A stretch of DNA of 64,000 nucleotides, taken from NCBI GenBank assembly GCA_022376925.1, contig JAIOJX010000026.1, forward strand, positions 254,135,330 through 254,199,329. The letters are read 5' to 3'. This DNA comes from Tragulus kanchil (taxonomy: Eukaryota > Chordata > Mammalia > Artiodactyla > Tragulidae). A program made the position numbers and the translations under genes. The notes below the pieces were generated by a model. It made no database searches, was not told the DNA's origin, and saw nothing but the letters and a program-made list of their open reading frames with translations. Of the stretch, positions 33,452 to 45,184 are shown piece after piece (within the stretch, counting starts at the first letter, position 1; each line of letters opens with the position of its first letter).

Positions 33452-33790
33452 ATGACTGAAGCAAAGTATTGTAGACTGGGTGGCTTATGAACCACAGAAA
33501 TTTATTTCTCACAGTTCTAAAGGATGGGGAGTCCAAGATCAACATGTCAGCATGGGGAGGGTTCATTCCCAAGTTACAAACTACTGATTTCTAATTTAAT
33601 TTTTCTCATGGTATAAAAATTAAAAGGGCAAGAGTGTTCTCTGGAGTGGCTTTTATAAGCACACTAATCCTATTCATGAGAGATTCACCCTTGCAATCTA
33701 ATCACCTCCCAAAGGCTCCCTTTTCTAATACCATCACACGAAGTTGAGGACTTTGTGGTGGGACACAAGAGTTCATTTCATCACAGCTGT
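33452..33790 (-). mobile_element. MLT1-type MaLR LTR, antisense
   Basis: 'agactgggtggcttatgaac', 'cagaaatttatttctcacag', 'cacactaatcctattcatga' and 'aatcacctcccaaaggctcc' follow the reverse order of the MLT1 LTR, including the reversed polyadenylation-signal region 'atttatttc'. Repeated at 34518-34856. Confidence 0.82.
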
Positions 33791-34129
33791 AGCCCTGTGT
33801 TTTGGTCTCTGAATCAGGACAGAGAAGCTCTTAAAATATGCTAACACAAGGTAAAATGGTAGAACCATGCTTCTCAGTATGTATCCGCATGAGGCAATCA
33901 TTTGGGGTCTCTTTTTTCCTTCTACATAGTGGGAAAACAATGGCGGTGGTGAACACAGGTGAAGAGTATCATGCCTGAAAGTCTCTTGGTATCTGCCTGA
34001 ACCCCTCATTCCTCTCAGAGGATGGCAGAAGCATTGGACAGCACACCTTCCTCCACATCCTCATTCAAACACACCTGATCTCCGCCGTCACCAAATAATC
34101 TAGGAAAGTCGGAATATCTGACCTGGATG

Positions 34130-34375
34130 GGTCTCACCTCTCTGAGTGAGTTCAGGCTCTGGCTCTGGGCACTTGTATTCAATTCTCAGCTTCAGTCCCC
34201 AAGTTTGAGTGCTATCTGGGAAGTCACTGCCTCAGTTTTCTTATCTTCAATGATTGTATCTGCCTCTCTAGGCTTAGGAGACAGATTAAATGAGGGAATA
34301 CATGTAAAGCGCCTATCATAGTGCCTGGCACATAGTAAATGCTCAATAAATGTTGTCAGCTGCTATTATCACTGT
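34130..34375 (+). mobile_element. MIR SINE
   Basis: Contains 'cactgcctcagttttcttat', 'ggagacagattaaatgaggg', 'catgtaaagcgcctatcata' and 'gtgcctggcacatagtaaat', the standard MIR 3' half, plus a weaker 5' half. Repeated at 35196-35441. Confidence 0.88.
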
Positions 34376-34517
34376 TAATAATTCTAACAGAAACAAGATA
34401 TCTGCTCCTACATGGTGAGTGCACCCTCCCTGTCTTCAGCATGACAAGGAGGAGAGAGGGAATGAAGATCTTTCTCAGGTGGCACTACATTTGGAACCCT
34501 TGTCTCAGTCATTCCAC

Positions 34518-34856
34518 ATGACTGAAGCAAAGTATTGTAGACTGGGTGGCTTATGAACCACAGAAATTTATTTCTCACAGTTCTAAAGGATGGGGAGTCC
34601 AAGATCAACATGTCAGCATGGGGAGGGTTCATTCCCAAGTTACAAACTACTGATTTCTAATTTAATTTTTCTCATGGTATAAAAATTAAAAGGGCAAGAG
34701 TGTTCTCTGGAGTGGCTTTTATAAGCACACTAATCCTATTCATGAGAGATTCACCCTTGCAATCTAATCACCTCCCAAAGGCTCCCTTTTCTAATACCAT
34801 CACACGAAGTTGAGGACTTTGTGGTGGGACACAAGAGTTCATTTCATCACAGCTGT
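34518..34856 (-). mobile_element. MLT1-type LTR (duplicate)
   Basis: Second copy of 33452-33790, offset 1066. Confidence 0.82.
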
Positions 34857-35195
34857 AGCCCTGTGTTTTGGTCTCTGAATCAGGACAGAGAAGCTCTTAA
34901 AATATGCTAACACAAGGTAAAATGGTAGAACCATGCTTCTCAGTATGTATCCGCATGAGGCAATCATTTGGGGTCTCTTTTTTCCTTCTACATAGTGGGA
35001 AAACAATGGCGGTGGTGAACACAGGTGAAGAGTATCATGCCTGAAAGTCTCTTGGTATCTGCCTGAACCCCTCATTCCTCTCAGAGGATGGCAGAAGCAT
35101 TGGACAGCACACCTTCCTCCACATCCTCATTCAAACACACCTGATCTCCGCCGTCACCAAATAATCTAGGAAAGTCGGAATATCTGACCTGGATG

Positions 35196-35441
35196 GGTCT
35201 CACCTCTCTGAGTGAGTTCAGGCTCTGGCTCTGGGCACTTGTATTCAATTCTCAGCTTCAGTCCCCAAGTTTGAGTGCTATCTGGGAAGTCACTGCCTCA
35301 GTTTTCTTATCTTCAATGATTGTATCTGCCTCTCTAGGCTTAGGAGACAGATTAAATGAGGGAATACATGTAAAGCGCCTATCATAGTGCCTGGCACATA
35401 GTAAATGCTCAATAAATGTTGTCAGCTGCTATTATCACTGT
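35196..35441 (+). mobile_element. MIR SINE (duplicate)
   Basis: Second copy of 34130-34375 through duplication 12. Confidence 0.88.
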
Positions 35442-35486
35442 TAATAATTCTAACAGAAACAAGATATCTGCTCCTACATGGTGAGT

Positions 35487-36431
35487 AAGAAGTCAAAGAG
35501 GGAAGATCTGTCAATTCTACTAGAATCTACATAGGAAAACTCATCCTCTATCTTAAGGGCCACCAAACACTTCACCCTGAGCCCACCATATAGACGACTG
35601 TAAGGGCCATACCAACCTCACTGCTATGACAATTTAGTGTCCTTGAAAGGCACCCTTCCTCTCTTTTCCTTCTCTGACTCCACCACTTCTATGTTTAAAT
35701 CCTCTACTCCTTCAGAATGCCACTCAAAGCCTTTCCTATTCCTCCCCCTCATCCCAATGAGCTGGCCTTTCTGTACTTGCCTCTGCTCCTCTCATTCCAG
35801 GCCTTTTGAAGACAGATAATATACCTTTATCCCCAGTGACTATCTCAGTTTCCAACATATAGTGGGTCCTGAACAGCTGTTGGGAAAACAAGCAGTCCCT
35901 GAGTATCAGATGCCTAAAGACATTGCCTTAGATAATCTAGGATTGCAATTTAGCTCTTTACATGTATGCTATATCCTCCTGACCAAAACAGAAAACTCCT
36001 TAGGAGAAGGAAAATAAGTTTGTTTGTCTTGGTCTAATGATATTACAACTTGGCGACTAAACAAGAGCAGTGATATTGTACTGACGCCAGCAGTGCCCGG
36101 TTCCCACACCCCCAGACCTCACCACTGTGTGTGCGCAGGCCCAGCTTCCTGATCCCCGTCACTCATCTCTTTGCCTAAGAGCAGTCTTTGGCACCCAGCA
36201 TCTGCTCTGTCTGCTTGCTTGTGCACAAGGCAGGTCAGAAATGTCACAGGATGAATACTCACCACCCAGAAGCAGCCCTCAATCAACAACTGATGGAGTT
36301 AGTGTATAAGTACCTCACACTTTGGTAAGGTAATTCCAAGTAGATGTACTACATTGGCTTCCAGAAATCTCAGAAAGGTGAAACCCCAGTTATCCAAAGG
36401 TGTAACTTGATACTGCATAGTTTATTAGCTG
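35487..36431. other. Non-coding DNA with an L2-like patch at 35640-35880
   Basis: 'cttcagaatgccactcaaag' and the following pyrimidine-rich stretch resemble an L2 3' region, but the match is weak. The rest holds no element that I recognise; short frames only. Confidence 0.45.
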
Positions 36432-36645
36432 CTGACCTAATCTGTTTGGGCTGTTATAACCAAATACCATAGACTAGGTGGCTTATAAACAACAGAAATT
36501 TATTTCTTACAGTTCTGGAGGCTGGAAATTCCAAGATCACATCACCAACATGGTTGTGTTCTGTGGGAGCCCAATTTCTGGTTCATGGTCAGCACTTGCT
36601 TGCTGTGTCCACACAAGGCAATAGGGGCATGAGATGTCTCTGGGG

Positions 36646-36842
36646 TCTCTCAGTTGTGTCTGACTCTTTGCAAGCCCATGGACTGTAGCCTGCCAGATTC
36701 CTCTGTCCACGGAATTTTCTAGACAAGAATACTGGAGCAGGTTGCCATTGCCTTCTCCATGTGATCTTCCCAACACAGGGATTGAATCTGTGTCTCCTTC
36801 ATTGCAAGTGGATTCTTTACCGTCTGAGCCACCAGGGAAGTC
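36646..36842 (-). mobile_element. Bov-tA-type SINE, antisense, nested in MLT1
   Basis: Reverse body 'ccatggactgtagcctgcca', 'ttgccattgccttctccatg' and 'gagccaccagggaagtcct', the complete reversed head. Confidence 0.92.
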
Positions 36843-36860
36843 CTGCAAGGACACTAATCC

Positions 36861-37050
36861 AGGGGCTTCCCTGGTGCTCCAGTGGTTAAGAATCTGCCTT
36901 CTGATGCAGGGGACATGGGTTCTATCCCATAGGGGCATCTAACAAAGATCTCCCATGCTGTTGGACAATTAAGCCTGCTTGCCACAACTAAGAAACAGTG
37001 TAGCCAAAAGTAAAATAAATTTATAAAATACTTTAATTTTTTAAAAAAAC
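36861..37050 (+). mobile_element. CHR-type (short form) SINE, nested in MLT1
   Basis: Head 'ggggcttccctggtgctcca', then 'ttaagaatctgccttctgat', 'caattaagcctgcttgccac' and 'cagtgtagccaaaagtaaaa', and an A/T-rich tail. This is a different subtype from the longer CHR copies at 8968, 11421, 46690, 56052 and 57455. Confidence 0.8.
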
Positions 37051-37175
37051 AAAGAAAACTAATTCTAAAGAATTTAAATACTTCTCAAAGGGTCCACATC
37101 ACAATACCATGATCTTTAGGGGTCAGAATTTCAACTAGCACATTTGAGGTGGGGGAATACAAACATTCAGACCAT

Positions 37176-37791
37176 GGCAGCTGTCTACCTTTCTTTGTCT
37201 CCCCTACCAGTGTTTTCTAGGTAAGTGTACCTTCCAAGTAAACTCTTACACAGGATCCTTGAAAGTCAGACTCTGCTTCTGGGAGAACCCAAACTACAAC
37301 AGATATGAAAAAGTTGTATGAGAATCCTGCCTTCAGTGTCCGTTAGTGATGACACCAAGGACTGAGAAAAACAGATGGAGTTGCTCTTCCATGAGACAAG
37401 AAAAAAAAAAGTTTGCTCCAGAGAAGTTGTGAGAAGGAGTACAGTGCACAAAGCTGTGCACTGGGATGATGGAAAGGGAAGTCGAAGGGAGCAACAAGGA
37501 CTGGGGCGGGTGGTGGGCTGGTGGTGGGGAAAGTCAAGTGAGGTGCAGATGGAGCCGTGGCTGGTGCGGTAGACTCATTCTCTGCCTCCTTGTGGGACCT
37601 TAAATAAACCTGCTATTGCTTACCTACAGGCTCAGTGGAAGTGGATTCTGTTTGCAGATGGTCAGAGGTGCTGAGTGCCATCTAATGGTGGGTGTGACAA
37701 AATTCTCTGTGGAGGCAGCAGGACATTTGACTTATATTTGACTTGTCATTCACACCAGCTCGGAACTAAAGTGCCCAGCAATTATTTACTG
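37176..37791. other. Non-coding DNA, no recognised element
   Basis: G-rich patch at 37485-37570 ('ggcgggtggtgggctggtgg') within otherwise ordinary sequence. Nothing coding is recognised. Confidence 0.5.
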
Positions 37792-40050
37792 AATTCTTAC
37801 TGAACAACTGCATAAATAAATGTAACTTTCCATCTTTTGATAGGTATATTGATTAATAATCAATGATCATTTTCTGTGCTCTCATGTTAAAATTGCTTCA
37901 ACTTCAACATATGTCTCTTCATAGTCATGTTTCCTCCTTCATTTGATACTTATTTCAGTACACACACAACTCTTCTCAGATAATCACTTAAACACTCACA
38001 GAATTTAGTGTTGGTGTTTCCCAGGAAAGCCCAGGAGAATAAAACTCATTTAATCACTCAACAAATATTTATACAACAAATATTTATAAGTTATTGGAGA
38101 CTCAAAGATGAAAAAAAGAGTTCTTGTTTTCAAAAAAGTCTCAGTCTGAATTATGGTCATTATTCTCTTTCCAACACTCGTCTTTCACTTCGAACCACTC
38201 GAGTGTGAGTCATTCCATGGAACATGCCTATGTCTCATTCAGTTCCGTTCTTTGAAGACAGACTTGCTTTGCCATTCGTGTATCACCGGTCTTCTTTCTT
38301 TAAAGAAAACTCTTAATGATACTTCTTTTTATCTTGGGAAGGAAGATGTATGGACCACAATGTAAACCCATGTGCTGTAGTCTTCTTCATCCCAAGACTT
38401 TCTTTCAACCACCCACCTCCCTTGCTAGCCTGCAATAAAGGCAGAATAGCTGGACATTTGGTTAAAAAAAAAAGCTGGGAAACACACAGCTTCATTTATC
38501 TGGAAAGCACAGCCACTGTGTGACGTTGGTTATTACAATGTAAGGCAGTTACAGGCCAAAACTGAGGCAAGAGCTCTATACAAGAGTGAGGGAAGAGGAA
38601 TAGGAACAAACAGGGATGGAGATGGTCTTAAAGTACAATGTGAGAGGGCTTTGTGAAAATCTATAAGCTTTCTATAAAAGAGTACTTTACAATTTATTAC
38701 TGACTTTGGGACTGTCAGTATTATTCTTTGGAAATTACCCATTTGAACATCTCAAAAATCTGATAGATAAAATGAAAAAGAGAGCAGAGAAAATAGTAAA
38801 GAAGCTTAAGTTGTAAGTTACAAATCCAGCGATTCTGACTTTAACCTTCAAAGAGAAAGAAAAATAGTTTCTGGCTTGAAAAAGAACAATTATGTACTCC
38901 TGCCTGTTCTCAGGCTCAATTCTTACTGAACAACTGCATAAATAAATGTAACTTTCCATCTTTTGATAGGTATATTGATTAATAATCAATGATCATTTTC
39001 TGTGCTCTCATGTTAAAATTGCTTCAACTTCAACATATGTCTCTTCATAGTCATGTTTCCTCCTTCATTTGATACTTATTTCAGTACACACACAACTCTT
39101 CTCAGATAATCACTTAAACACTCACAGAATTTAGTGTTGGTGTTTCCCAGGAAAGCCCAGGAGAATAAAACTCATTTAATCACTCAACAAATATTTATAC
39201 AACAAATATTTATAAGTTATTGGAGACTCAAAGATGAAAAAAAGAGTTCTTGTTTTCAAAAAAGTCTCAGTCTGAATTATGGTCATTATTCTCTTTCCAA
39301 CACTCGTCTTTCACTTCGAACCACTCGAGTGTGAGTCATTCCATGGAACATGCCTATGTCTCATTCAGTTCCGTTCTTTGAAGACAGACTTGCTTTGCCA
39401 TTCGTGTATCACCGGTCTTCTTTCTTTAAAGAAAACTCTTAATGATACTTCTTTTTATCTTGGGAAGGAAGATGTATGGACCACAATGTAAACCCATGTG
39501 CTGTAGTCTTCTTCATCCCAAGACTTTCTTTCAACCACCCACCTCCCTTGCTAGCCTGCAATAAAGGCAGAATAGCTGGACATTTGGTTAAAAAAAAAAG
39601 CTGGGAAACACACAGCTTCATTTATCTGGAAAGCACAGCCACTGTGTGACGTTGGTTATTACAATGTAAGGCAGTTACAGGCCAAAACTGAGGCAAGAGC
39701 TCTATACAAGAGTGAGGGAAGAGGAATAGGAACAAACAGGGATGGAGATGGTCTTAAAGTACAATGTGAGAGGGCTTTGTGAAAATCTATAAGCTTTCTA
39801 TAAAAGAGTACTTTACAATTTATTACTGACTTTGGGACTGTCAGTATTATTCTTTGGAAATTACCCATTTGAACATCTCAAAAATCTGATAGATAAAATG
39901 AAAAAGAGAGCAGAGAAAATAGTAAAGAAGCTTAAGTTGTAAGTTACAAATCCAGCGATTCTGACTTTAACCTTCAAAGAGAAAGAAAAATAGTTTCTGG
40001 CTTGAAAAAGAACAATTATGTACTCCTGCCTGTTCTCAGGCTCAATTCTT
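37792..40050. repeat. Duplication 13 (37792-38924 / 38918-40050, offset 1126)
   Basis: Two copies of 1,133 bp sharing the 7-mer 'aattctt' at the joint (38918-38924), so the copies interlock by microhomology. The offset is constant at 1126 and no interior mismatch is seen. The content is non-coding: short frames only and no recognised repeat family. Confidence 0.97.
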
Positions 40051-40311
40051 CTATAAGCCCTTAAAAGAAAAATCCGACTATAAATCATCTTAGAAAATGG
40101 ACTTAGAATCTGAGTGGAATTGTATTGTTTGCTTTTTGCTTCTTTCTACCCTTGATTTGTGTTTAAAGAGTTCTTTGACTTTAACAAATTCATCCCATGG
40201 ATTTCAGATTGTATCTTACGAATGTACAGTGATGTTCTAACAGCTCTTTTTACTGTGCAAATAATGAAATACATATCTTTATAAATATAATATTTTATAA
40301 TACAAGTGTAA

Positions 40312-40390
40312 GTATATATATATATATACATACATATATATATATATATATATACACACATACATATACATACACACACACACATATATA
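40312..40390. repeat. Compound (AT)n/(AC)n microsatellite
   Basis: Alternating 'tatata' runs interspersed with 'acacac' and 'acatac' over about 80 bp. The 116-residue frame on the minus strand crosses it and is low complexity. Confidence 0.95.
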
Positions 40391-40670
40391 AAGGCAAGTC
40401 AATGAGTACTGAAGCAGAGACAAGGTTTTTCACCATGTTATAAAGGGTCTGCATGGTGGTTTTCTCTCTCAATTTTTTTTTTTTTTTTGATGCCATTTAA
40501 AAAGACGCATGTAACTTTGTCTCTGACTTTGAAGGAACTTGCAGACTTAAAGAAGACAGTGTTTTATTTATATATAACAAATGGAAAATAATCCAAGGCT
40601 CTCTATGTCTGTTTTTAAATTTAATAAATACAGAGATTCAGAAAAGGGCAAGATCAATCTAAGTCATAGG

Positions 40671-43652
40671 AATGTGTCATTTGTTTTTTTTTTTAACTTT
40701 TATTTTACTTTTAACTTTTACAGAGTTTTGTTGTTTACAGATATGCATGTTCCCAGATTAGTCATATGTATATCCCCCCTTTCTACCCCTCCCCACCATC
40801 ACACAGCACCCCTGAAGGGTCTCCTTTTCTCACAGAGCAATGACTATAGCTATTTTCTTCACTTATGATAGTACAGGCCTTCATGCTACTTCCTTTACGC
40901 CTCCCACCCTCTGTTCCTTCCCCACAATGTTCATATGTCCACTGTCCATGTCTGTTTTTCCGTTGCTTCACTGCATGTGCCATCATCACCATCCTACTAG
41001 ATTCCATATATATGTGTTAATATATTGTATTTGTCCTTCTCTTTCTGACTGACTTCATCTTTTATGATATGTTCTAGATCCAGCCACCTCATTAGGGCTG
41101 ATTCTTCTGCATTTCTCTTCACAGCTGTGTAGTATTCCATTGTATATATGTATCAGAGCTTCTGTATCCATTCGTGCATCGATGGGCATCTAGGTTGCTT
41201 CCATGTTCTAGCTATTGAAAGAGAGCTGCAATGAACATTGGGGTACAGGTGCTTCTTTCAGATTTGATTTCATCAGGATATAAGCCTAAGAGTGGAATTG
41301 CTGGGTCGTAGGGTGCTTCTATTTTTAGTTTTTAAGAAATCTCCATACTGTCTTCCATAGAGACTGTATCCATTTATATTCCCACCAGCAATACAAGAGT
41401 GTTCCTTTTCTCCACACCCTCTCCAGTATTTATTGTCTGTTGATTTGTGAATGATGGCCCTTCTGACGGGGGTGAGGTGATATCTCATTGTAGTTTTGAT
41501 TTGCATTTCTCTAATTATAAGTGAAGTTGAGCATCGTTTCATGTGTTTTGGGGCCATCTATATGTCCTCTTTGGAGAGGTGTCTGTTTAGCTGTCTGTCC
41601 TTTTCCCATTTTTTGATTGGGTTGTTCATTTTTCCTGTGCTGAGTTGTCTGAGTTGCTTATAGATTTTGGAGATTAATTCTTTGTCTGTTGTTTCATTTG
41701 CTATGATTTTCCCCCATTCAAAAGAACTGCACACTGAAAATTACAAAACACTCATGAGAGACATTAAAGAAGACTTAAACAGATGGAGAGATATTCCGTG
41801 TTCCTGGATTGGAAGAATCAATATTGTGAAAATGATCATACTACCAAATGTCATCTATAGATTCAATGTAATCCCTATCAAACTACCAATGACATTCTTC
41901 ACAGAACTAGACCAAAGAATAGCACAGTTCATATGGAAACACAAAGACCTCGAATAGCCAAAGCAATCCTGAGGAAGAAGAATGGAGCTGGAGGATCAGC
42001 CTCCCTAATTTCAGACTCTAAAAATAAAAAAGCCTCCCACCCTCTGTTCCTTCCCCACAATGTTCATATGTCCACTGTCCATGTCTGTTTTTCCGTTGCT
42101 TCACTGCATGTGCCATCATCACCATCCTACTAGATTCCATATATATGTGTTAATATATTGTATTTGTCCTTCTCTTTCTGACTGACTTCATCTTTTATGA
42201 TATGTTCTAGATCCAGCCACCTCATTAGGGCTGATTCTTCTGCATTTCTCTTCACAGCTGTGTAGTATTCCATTGTATATATGTATCAGAGCTTCTGTAT
42301 CCATTCGTGCATCGATGGGCATCTAGGTTGCTTCCATGTTCTAGCTATTGAAAGAGAGCTGCAATGAACATTGGGGTACAGGTGCTTCTTTCAGATTTGA
42401 TTTCATCAGGATATAAGCCTAAGAGTGGAATTGCTGGGTCGTAGGGTGCTTCTATTTTTAGTTTTTAAGAAATCTCCATACTGTCTTCCATAGAGACTGT
42501 ATCCATTTATATTCCCACCAGCAATACAAGAGTGTTCCCTTTTCTCCACACCCTCTCCAGTATTTATTGTCTGTTGATTTGTGAATGATGGCCCTTCTGA
42601 CGGGGGTGAGGTGATATCTCATTGTAGTTTTGATTTGCATTTCTCTAATTATAAGTGAAGTTGAGCATCGTTTCATGTGTTTTGGGGCCATCTATATGTC
42701 CTCTTTGGAGAGGTGTCTGTTTAGCTGTCTGTCCTTTTCCCATTTTTTGATTGGGTTGTTCATTTTTCCTGTGCTGAGTTGTCTGAGTTGCTTATAGATT
42801 TTGGAGATTAATTCTTTGTCTGTTGTTTCATTTGCTATGATTTTCCCCCATTCAAAAGAACTGCACACTGAAAATTACAAAACACTCATGAGAGACATTA
42901 AAGAAGACTTAAACAGATGGAGAGATATTCCGTGTTCCTGGATTGGAAGAATCAATATTGTGAAAATGATCATACTACCAAATGTCATCTATAGATTCAA
43001 TGTAATCCCTATCAAACTACCAATGACATTCTTCACAGAACTAGACCAAAGAATAGCACAGTTCATATGGAAACACAAAAGACCTCGAATAGCCAAAGCA
43101 ATCCTGAGCAAGAAGAATGGAGCTGGAGGGATCAGCCTCCCTAATTTCAGACTCTACTACAAAGCAACAGTCATCAAGACAGTATGGTACTGCCACAAAA
43201 ACAGAAATATAGACCAATGAAACAAGATAGAGAACCCAGAGATAAACCCACGCACCTATGGGTACCCTATTTTTGACAAAGGAGGTGAACATATAAAATG
43301 GGACAAAGACAGCCTCTTCAACAAATGGTGCTGGGAACATTGGACAGCTACATGCAAAAAAATGAAGTTGGAACATTCTCTAACACCATACACTAAGATC
43401 AACTCAAAATGGATTAAAGGCCTAAATGTAAGACCAGAAATCATCAAACTCTTAGAGGAGAATATAGGCAAAACCCTCAAGGACATAAATCAAAGCAAGA
43501 TCTTCTCTGACCCACCTACTATAATAGTGGAACTAAAAAGAATTAACATGTGGGACCTCATGAAACTTAAAAGCTTTTGTACAGCAAAAGAAATTACAAA
43601 AAAGCTGAACAGACACCCCATAGAATGGGAGAAAATCATAGCAAATGTGTCA
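40671..43652 (-). mobile_element. 5'-inverted (twin-primed) L1 insertion, inflated by duplication 14
   Basis: The 3' segment is antisense: a T run at 40683-40694, then 3' UTR and C-terminal ORF2 read on minus up to 41719 (copy 1) or 42853 (copy 2). There the orientation flips and the next about 800 bp are ORF2 in sense on + ('aaaagaactgcacactgaaa' onward) up to about 43643. The direct repeat 'aatgtgtca' at 40671-40679 and 43644-43652 is the likely target duplication. The two segments meet at the same L1 coordinate: both contain the 'gaatggg(a/g)gaaaatcatagc' codons, overlapping by about 20 bp. A stop follows 'NRNIDQ' in the sense part, so this copy is dead. True length is about 1.85 kb. Confidence 0.9.
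40899..43156. repeat. Duplication 14 (40899-42020 / 42032-43156, offset 1133 to 1136)
   Basis: Two copies of about 1.12 kb that include the L1 inversion point. Copy 1 loses single bases in homopolymers toward its end ('cacaaagacc' for 'cacaaaagacc', 'ggaggatc' for 'ggagggatc'). The joint has 11 bp of A-rich filler (42021-42031). Confidence 0.97.
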
Positions 43653-45184
43653 AATTTTAATTACTTAATTCAATGTACATTCATAGAATGGTAACTAGAG
43701 GACCCTGGGATTGGAGCTGGGCATCAGGAAGGTATGTAAAGGGGAACCAGACATGTGCTGCCTACAAAGGTGTGTGTGTGGGAAGGTGGTGTTGGAACAG
43801 GGCAGGCTGTGATTGAAAAGAGCGGGTCCAAGAGTGTAACATGATCAGAGAGAAGAGGCAGGGCATGGTGACAACAGGACTTGAAGGAATGACAAGGCAG
43901 GGCAATTTTCCTTGATGAATCTACAGCAAGTAGTAACTTGCATCTTCAAAGAAGCTATTGTTCTGGTTTTTCTTGATTAAATCAGTAAAATTTCTAGTCT
44001 TTAATGAAGAAAAATATCTGACTTCTCCAACTGAAAGAAAAATAAATTCCTGAGGTTTAAATAAACATGGAAGTGAGATATCTAGTTTTCCCATTTCTAT
44101 GGAAACAAAATGATCCAATCCCCGACATTCTTCACAGAACTAGACCAAAGAATACACAGTTCATATGGAAACACAAAAGACCTCGAATAGCCAAAGCAAT
44201 CCTGAGCAAGAAGAATGGAGCTGGAGGGATCAGCCTCCCTAATTTCAGACTCTACTACAAAGCAACAGTCATCAAGACAGTATGGTACTGCCACAAAAAC
44301 AGAAATATAGACCAATGAAACAAGATAGAGAACCCAGAGATAAACCCACGCACCTATGGGTACCCTATTTTTGACAAAGGAGGTGAACATATAAAATGGG
44401 ACAAAGACAGCCTCTTCAACAAATGGTGCTGGGAACATTGGACAGCTACATGCAAAAAAATGAAGTTGGAACATTCTCTAACACCATACACTAAGATCAA
44501 CTCAAAATGAATTAAAGGCCTAAATGTAAGACCAGAAATCATCAAACTCTTAGAGGAGAATATAGGCAAAACCCTCAAGGACATAAATCAAAGCAAGATC
44601 TTCTCTGACCCACCTACTATAATAGTGGAACTAAAAAGAATTAACATGTGGGACCTCATGAAACTTAAAAGCTTTTGTACAGCAAAAGAAATTACAAAAA
44701 AGCTGAACAGACACCCCATAGAATGGGAGAAAATCATAGCAAATGTGTCAAATTTTAATTACTTAATTCAATGTACATTCATAGAATGGTAACTAGAGGA
44801 CCCTGGGATTGGAGCTGGGCATCAGGAAGGTATGTAAAGGGGAACCAGACATGTGCTGCCTACAAAGGTGTGTGTGTGGGAAGGTGGTGTTGGAACAGGG
44901 CAGGCTGTGATTGAAAAGAGCGGGTCCAAGAGTGTAACATGATCAGAGAGAAGAGGCAGGGCATGGTGACAACAGGACTTGAAGGAATGACAAGGCAGGG
45001 CAATTTTCCTTGATGAATCTACAGCAAGTAGTAACTTGCATCTTCAAAGAAGCTATTGTTCTGGTTTTTCTTGATTAAATCAGTAAAATTTCTAGTCTTT
45101 AATGAAGAAAAATATCTGACTTCTCCAACTGAAAGAAAAATAAATTCCTGAGGTTTAAATAAACATGGAAGTGAGATATCTAGT
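43025..45184. repeat. Duplication 15 (43025-44086 / 44124-45184, offset 1099 to 1098)
   Basis: Two copies of about 1.06 kb covering the end of the inverted L1 and its 3' flank. Copy 2 misses one base ('gaatacacag' for 'gaatagcacag') near its start and has A for G in 'aaaatgaattaaagg'. About 37 bp of filler lie at the joint (44087-44123). The first 132 bases also belong to duplication 14, so they are present three times. Confidence 0.97.
44124..44750 (+). mobile_element. L1 ORF2 sense fragment (duplicate of 43025-43651)
   Basis: Repeats the sense part of the twin-primed L1 through duplication 15. The frames on both strands here translate L1 ORF2 or its antisense and are not genes. Confidence 0.9.

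Larger units (their letters stand above)
33345..35486. repeat. Duplication 12 (33345-34420 / 34415-35486, offset 1066)
   Basis: Two copies of about 1.07 kb that share 'gtgagt' at the joint (34415-34420). Copy 2 drops four bases just inside the joint ('gccgtacccctccc' against 'gcaccctccc'). The interior offset is constant at 1066. Confidence 0.97.
36432..37175 (-). mobile_element. MLT1-type LTR, antisense, interrupted by two SINEs
   Basis: Begins 'taatctgtttgggctgttat' and 'ggcttataaacaacagaaat' (reverse MLT1 3' end). It is interrupted by a Bov-tA (36646-36842), continues 'aaggacactaatcca' (36845-36860), is interrupted again by a tRNA-type SINE (36861-37050), and ends near 'aatacaaacattcagaccat'. 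The nested order gives relative ages: LTR first, both SINEs later. Confidence 0.82.

Noticed and set aside
36537..36938. 133-residue minus-strand frame
   Set aside because: It is a composite of MLT1, Bov-tA and CHR sequence read through by chance.
40146..40496. 116-residue minus-strand frame
   Set aside because: Its centre is the AT/AC microsatellite, giving Ile/Tyr/Cys/Val low-complexity sequence.
43041..44584. Minus-strand frames of 76-125 residues present in pairs
   Set aside because: Antisense of L1 ORF2 in the sense-oriented half of the twin-primed L1, doubled by duplication 15.
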